From NCBI GenBank assembly GCA_023392075.1, contig JAEVZU010000135.1, forward strand, positions 1-15,241: 15,241 nucleotides of DNA, written 5' to 3'. Position 1 is the stretch's first letter. The number at the start of each line of letters is the position of its first letter. The position numbers and the translations under genes are program-made. Of this stretch, positions 13,410-15,241 are shown piece after piece. The DNA is from Bacillota bacterium (GTDB taxonomy: Bacteria; Bacillota; Clostridia; Acetivibrionales; DSM-1351). The notes under the pieces were generated by a model. The model had not been told where the DNA came from. It made no database searches and worked only from the letters and a program-made list of their open reading frames with translations.

Positions 13410-14573
13410 ATGAGTCATGAGATTTACCTTGACAATAGTGCAACCACCAAGCCTTATGACGAAGTAGTTCAATATATTGTCGAAGTCAGCAAAAGTTATT
13501 ACGGTAATCCGTCATCTCTCCATACAAAGGGTATCGAGGCTGAAAACCTTATAAAGAGAGCAAGGTTGCAGATAGCCCAAATATTAAGAGCAGATTCCAA
13601 AGAAATATACTTTACCTCAGGTGGTACCGAATCCAATAATATGGCAGTCCTGGGTTACCTGCGTGCAAATCCCAGAGCCGGAAAACATATTATAACAAGT
13701 GAAATAGAGCATCCATCAGTGCTTGAGGTTTTTAAGCACCTGGCTTCTGAAGGTTTTAGTGTAGATTACATTCCTGTTGATGCTCAGGGAACTATAAAAC
13801 TTGAGGCTCTCCGGAAGGCAGTTGGCAAGGAAACGGCACTTATGAGCTTTATGCTTGCCAATAATGAAGTTGGTGCAATTCAGCCTGTTTCGGAAATTGT
13901 TAAAATAAGAAAAGAATTATGTCCTTCTGCGGTTATCCACATAGATGCGGTTCAGGCTTTTGGCAAATTCCCCATATATCCTGCCGGTATGAACATCGAA
14001 CTCCTATCAATGAGTTCTCATAAAATTCACGGTCCTAAGGGAATTGGTGCCCTGTACGCCAAAAAAGGTGTAAAGATCAAACCTATTCTATTGGGTGGAG
14101 GCCAGGAAACTGCTCTCAGATCCGGAACCGAAAATGTACCCGGAATTTGCGGGTTTGGTCTGGCAGCTGAAATAACGGCATCTGCCATGGAGGAAAACCA
14201 CGCTAAAGTAAGAGGTTTAAAGGAATTTTTCATCGGGGAAATAAAGAAGTATTTTGAGGATGCCGTCATAAATTCCTCTGATGAGGCTTTGCCTTATATT
14301 ATAAATGTTTCATTCCCCAATCTGAAAGCGGAAGTATTGCTGCATCATCTTGAACAGAAAGGTGTTTTTGTTTCAACGGGTTCGGCCTGTTCCTCACACA
14401 AGAACAGCCACAGTCATGTGCTTAAAGCTATGGGTGTTTCAACAAAATATATCGACGGCGCAATCCGTTTTAGTTTATCGGCACAAAATACACAGGAGGA
14501 ATTGAGTACAACCATCAATTCCTTAAAGGAAATAATACCAGTAATAAGTATAAAACACAGAGGGAAAGTCTAA
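13410..14573 (+). CDS. Class I cysteine desulfurase (NifS/IscS type)
   Basis: PLP enzyme that takes sulfur from L-cysteine, leaving alanine, and carries it as a persulfide. The 387 residues show I-Y-L-D-N-S-A-T-T at the start, G-G-T-E-S-N-N (71-77), E-H-P around His101, D179-x2-Q182, the PLP lysine Lys205 in S-S-H-K-I-H-G-P-K-G, R-S-G-T-E-N (238-243), and the active-site Cys327 in S-T-G-S-A-C-S-S. The nine residues between that cysteine and V-L-K-A-M-G are the long flexible loop of class I enzymes. thiI lies 45 bases downstream, as in B. subtilis where NifZ feeds ThiI, so its main customer is probably tRNA 4-thiouridine synthesis. No iscU-like scaffold gene is in the window. ATG 13410 follows GAGAGGT (13394-13400). 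Confidence 0.95.
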   Translation: MSHEIYLDNSATTKPYDEVVQYIVEVSKSYYGNPSSLHTKGIEAENLIKRARLQIAQILRADSKEIYFTSGGTESNNMAVLGYLRANPRAGKHIITSEIEHPSVLEVFKHLASEGFSVDYIPVDAQGTIKLEALRKAVGKETALMSFMLANNEVGAIQPVSEIVKIRKELCPSAVIHIDAVQAFGKFPIYPAGMNIELLSMSSHKIHGPKGIGALYAKKGVKIKPILLGGGQETALRSGTENVPGICGFGLAAEITASAMEENHAKVRGLKEFFIGEIKKYFEDAVINSSDEALPYIINVSFPNLKAEVLLHHLEQKGVFVSTGSACSSHKNSHSHVLKAMGVSTKYIDGAIRFSLSAQNTQEELSTTINSLKEIIPVISIKHRGKV

Positions 14574-14618
14574 TAACAGAGTAAATACACAGTGCCGTCA
14601 ATGGTTTGGGAGGGTTAA

Positions 14619-15241
14619 ATGAAAAAAATTATTTTAGTGCGATACGGTGAAATAATACTTAAAGGTTTAAATAGACCGGTTTTTGAAGACAAGCTGATCG
14701 GCAACATCAGAAGTTCTATTTTAAAATCAGGCAATGCCAGAATTTTTAAATCCCAGGGGAGAATATATATTGAACCCCAGGTAGAAGATTATGACTTTGA
14801 TTTTGTTCTTCAAAAAATCACCAGAATTTTTGGTGTAGTTTCTGTGAGTCCTGTCTGGAAAATAGATACCGACTATGACCAGATTAAAGCAACGGCTTTA
14901 CAGGTTGCGTCAGACCTGGTTTCTCAACACGGATATAAAACCTTTAAGCTGGAAACCAAGAGAGGGAATAAGAAATTTCCCATGCAATCTCCTGAAATAA
15001 GCGCTGATGTGGGCGGACATATACTTGAAAATATTCCGGGTCTGACAGTTGATGTAAAGAACCCGGATTTTATAATACATTTGGAGGTAAGAGAAAGCTC
15101 ATACGTTTATTCCGATATAATTAAAGCTCACGGCGGGATGCCCATGGGTTCGAACGGAAAAGCAACGCTTCTGCTGTCAGGCGGTATTGACAGTCCGGTT
15201 GCTGGCTGGATGATGGGAAAAAGAGGTGTGGAGATTGAAGC
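14619..15241 (+). CDS. thiI: tRNA sulfurtransferase ThiI (3' end missing)
   Basis: Adenylates U8 of tRNA and inserts sulfur to make 4-thiouridine; some homologues also serve thiamine thiazole synthesis. The first 207 codons are present and the frame is open to the window's end. M-K-K-I-I-L-V-R-Y-G-E-I-x-L-K-G-L-N-R opens the N-terminal ferredoxin-like domain. A THUMP domain follows (about residues 60-165), and then the PP-loop of the ATP pyrophosphatase domain, S-G-G-I-D-S-P, at residues 187-193 (bases 15177-15197). The missing part would contain the catalytic cysteine and, if present, a rhodanese domain, so that cannot be judged here. ATG 14619 follows GGGAGGG (14608-14614). It is placed behind its likely sulfur donor. 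Confidence 0.96.
   Translation, partial: MKKIILVRYGEIILKGLNRPVFEDKLIGNIRSSILKSGNARIFKSQGRIYIEPQVEDYDFDFVLQKITRIFGVVSVSPVWKIDTDYDQIKATALQVASDLVSQHGYKTFKLETKRGNKKFPMQSPEISADVGGHILENIPGLTVDVKNPDFIIHLEVRESSYVYSDIIKAHGGMPMGSNGKATLLLSGGIDSPVAGWMMGKRGVEIE

Overview
The window is a 15.2-kb piece of a low-GC, anaerobic Firmicute chromosome. The gene order mutL-miaA-hfq with lexA facing hfq, the Bacillus/Clostridium-type SOS boxes, strong Shine-Dalgarno sites, occasional UUG starts and a cysteine desulfurase-thiI pair all fit a clostridium. Protein flavour suggests a Clostridium cluster III (Ruminiclostridium-like) species, but that is inference without a database search. No rRNA, tRNA, CRISPR array, phage gene or transposase gene is visible.

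Left part (1-4729), housekeeping and DNA damage: the 3' part of mutL (mismatch repair, with the endonuclease motif), miaA (tRNA A37 prenylation) and hfq (RNA chaperone, UUG start, own promoter). A two-way terminator separates hfq from the convergent lexA. Divergent from lexA is a short membrane-anchored LysM protein that looks like the SOS cell-division inhibitor YneA. Three SOS boxes lie between them, one on the lexA promoter and two on the other. The YneA-like transcript has a leader of about 220 nt with a possible 11-codon ORF and several competing hairpins.

Middle part (4774-12627): one operon of six genes for a membrane-bound complex of the hydrogenase-4/formate hydrogenlyase/complex I superfamily. 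It encodes two antiporter-like subunits (HyfB-, HyfF-like), a HyfC/NuoH-like subunit, a HyfE-like subunit, a fused NuoC-NuoD/HyfG-like large subunit, and a ferredoxin-like protein fused to the HyfI/NuoB-like small subunit. The large subunit has lost all four cysteines that hold the Ni-Fe centre (RxCGxC reads R-I-S-G-D-E; DPCxxC reads N-L-S-Y-A-G), while all iron-sulfur ligands of the small subunit are kept. This is therefore not a hydrogenase in the usual sense. It matches the idea of 'energy-converting hydrogenase-related' (Ehr) complexes: an ion-pumping redox complex whose electron acceptor is unknown. It is the most interesting system in the window.

Right part (12628-15241): a 269-bp element with 18-bp terminal inverted repeats flanked by TA, which looks like a non-coding miniature transposable element. 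Then comes a promoter, a small cysteine-rich protein of unknown function, a class I cysteine desulfurase and the 5' part of thiI. The last two would supply sulfur for tRNA 4-thiouridine and possibly thiamine. The cysteine-rich protein is a candidate partner in that sulfur or iron-sulfur chemistry.
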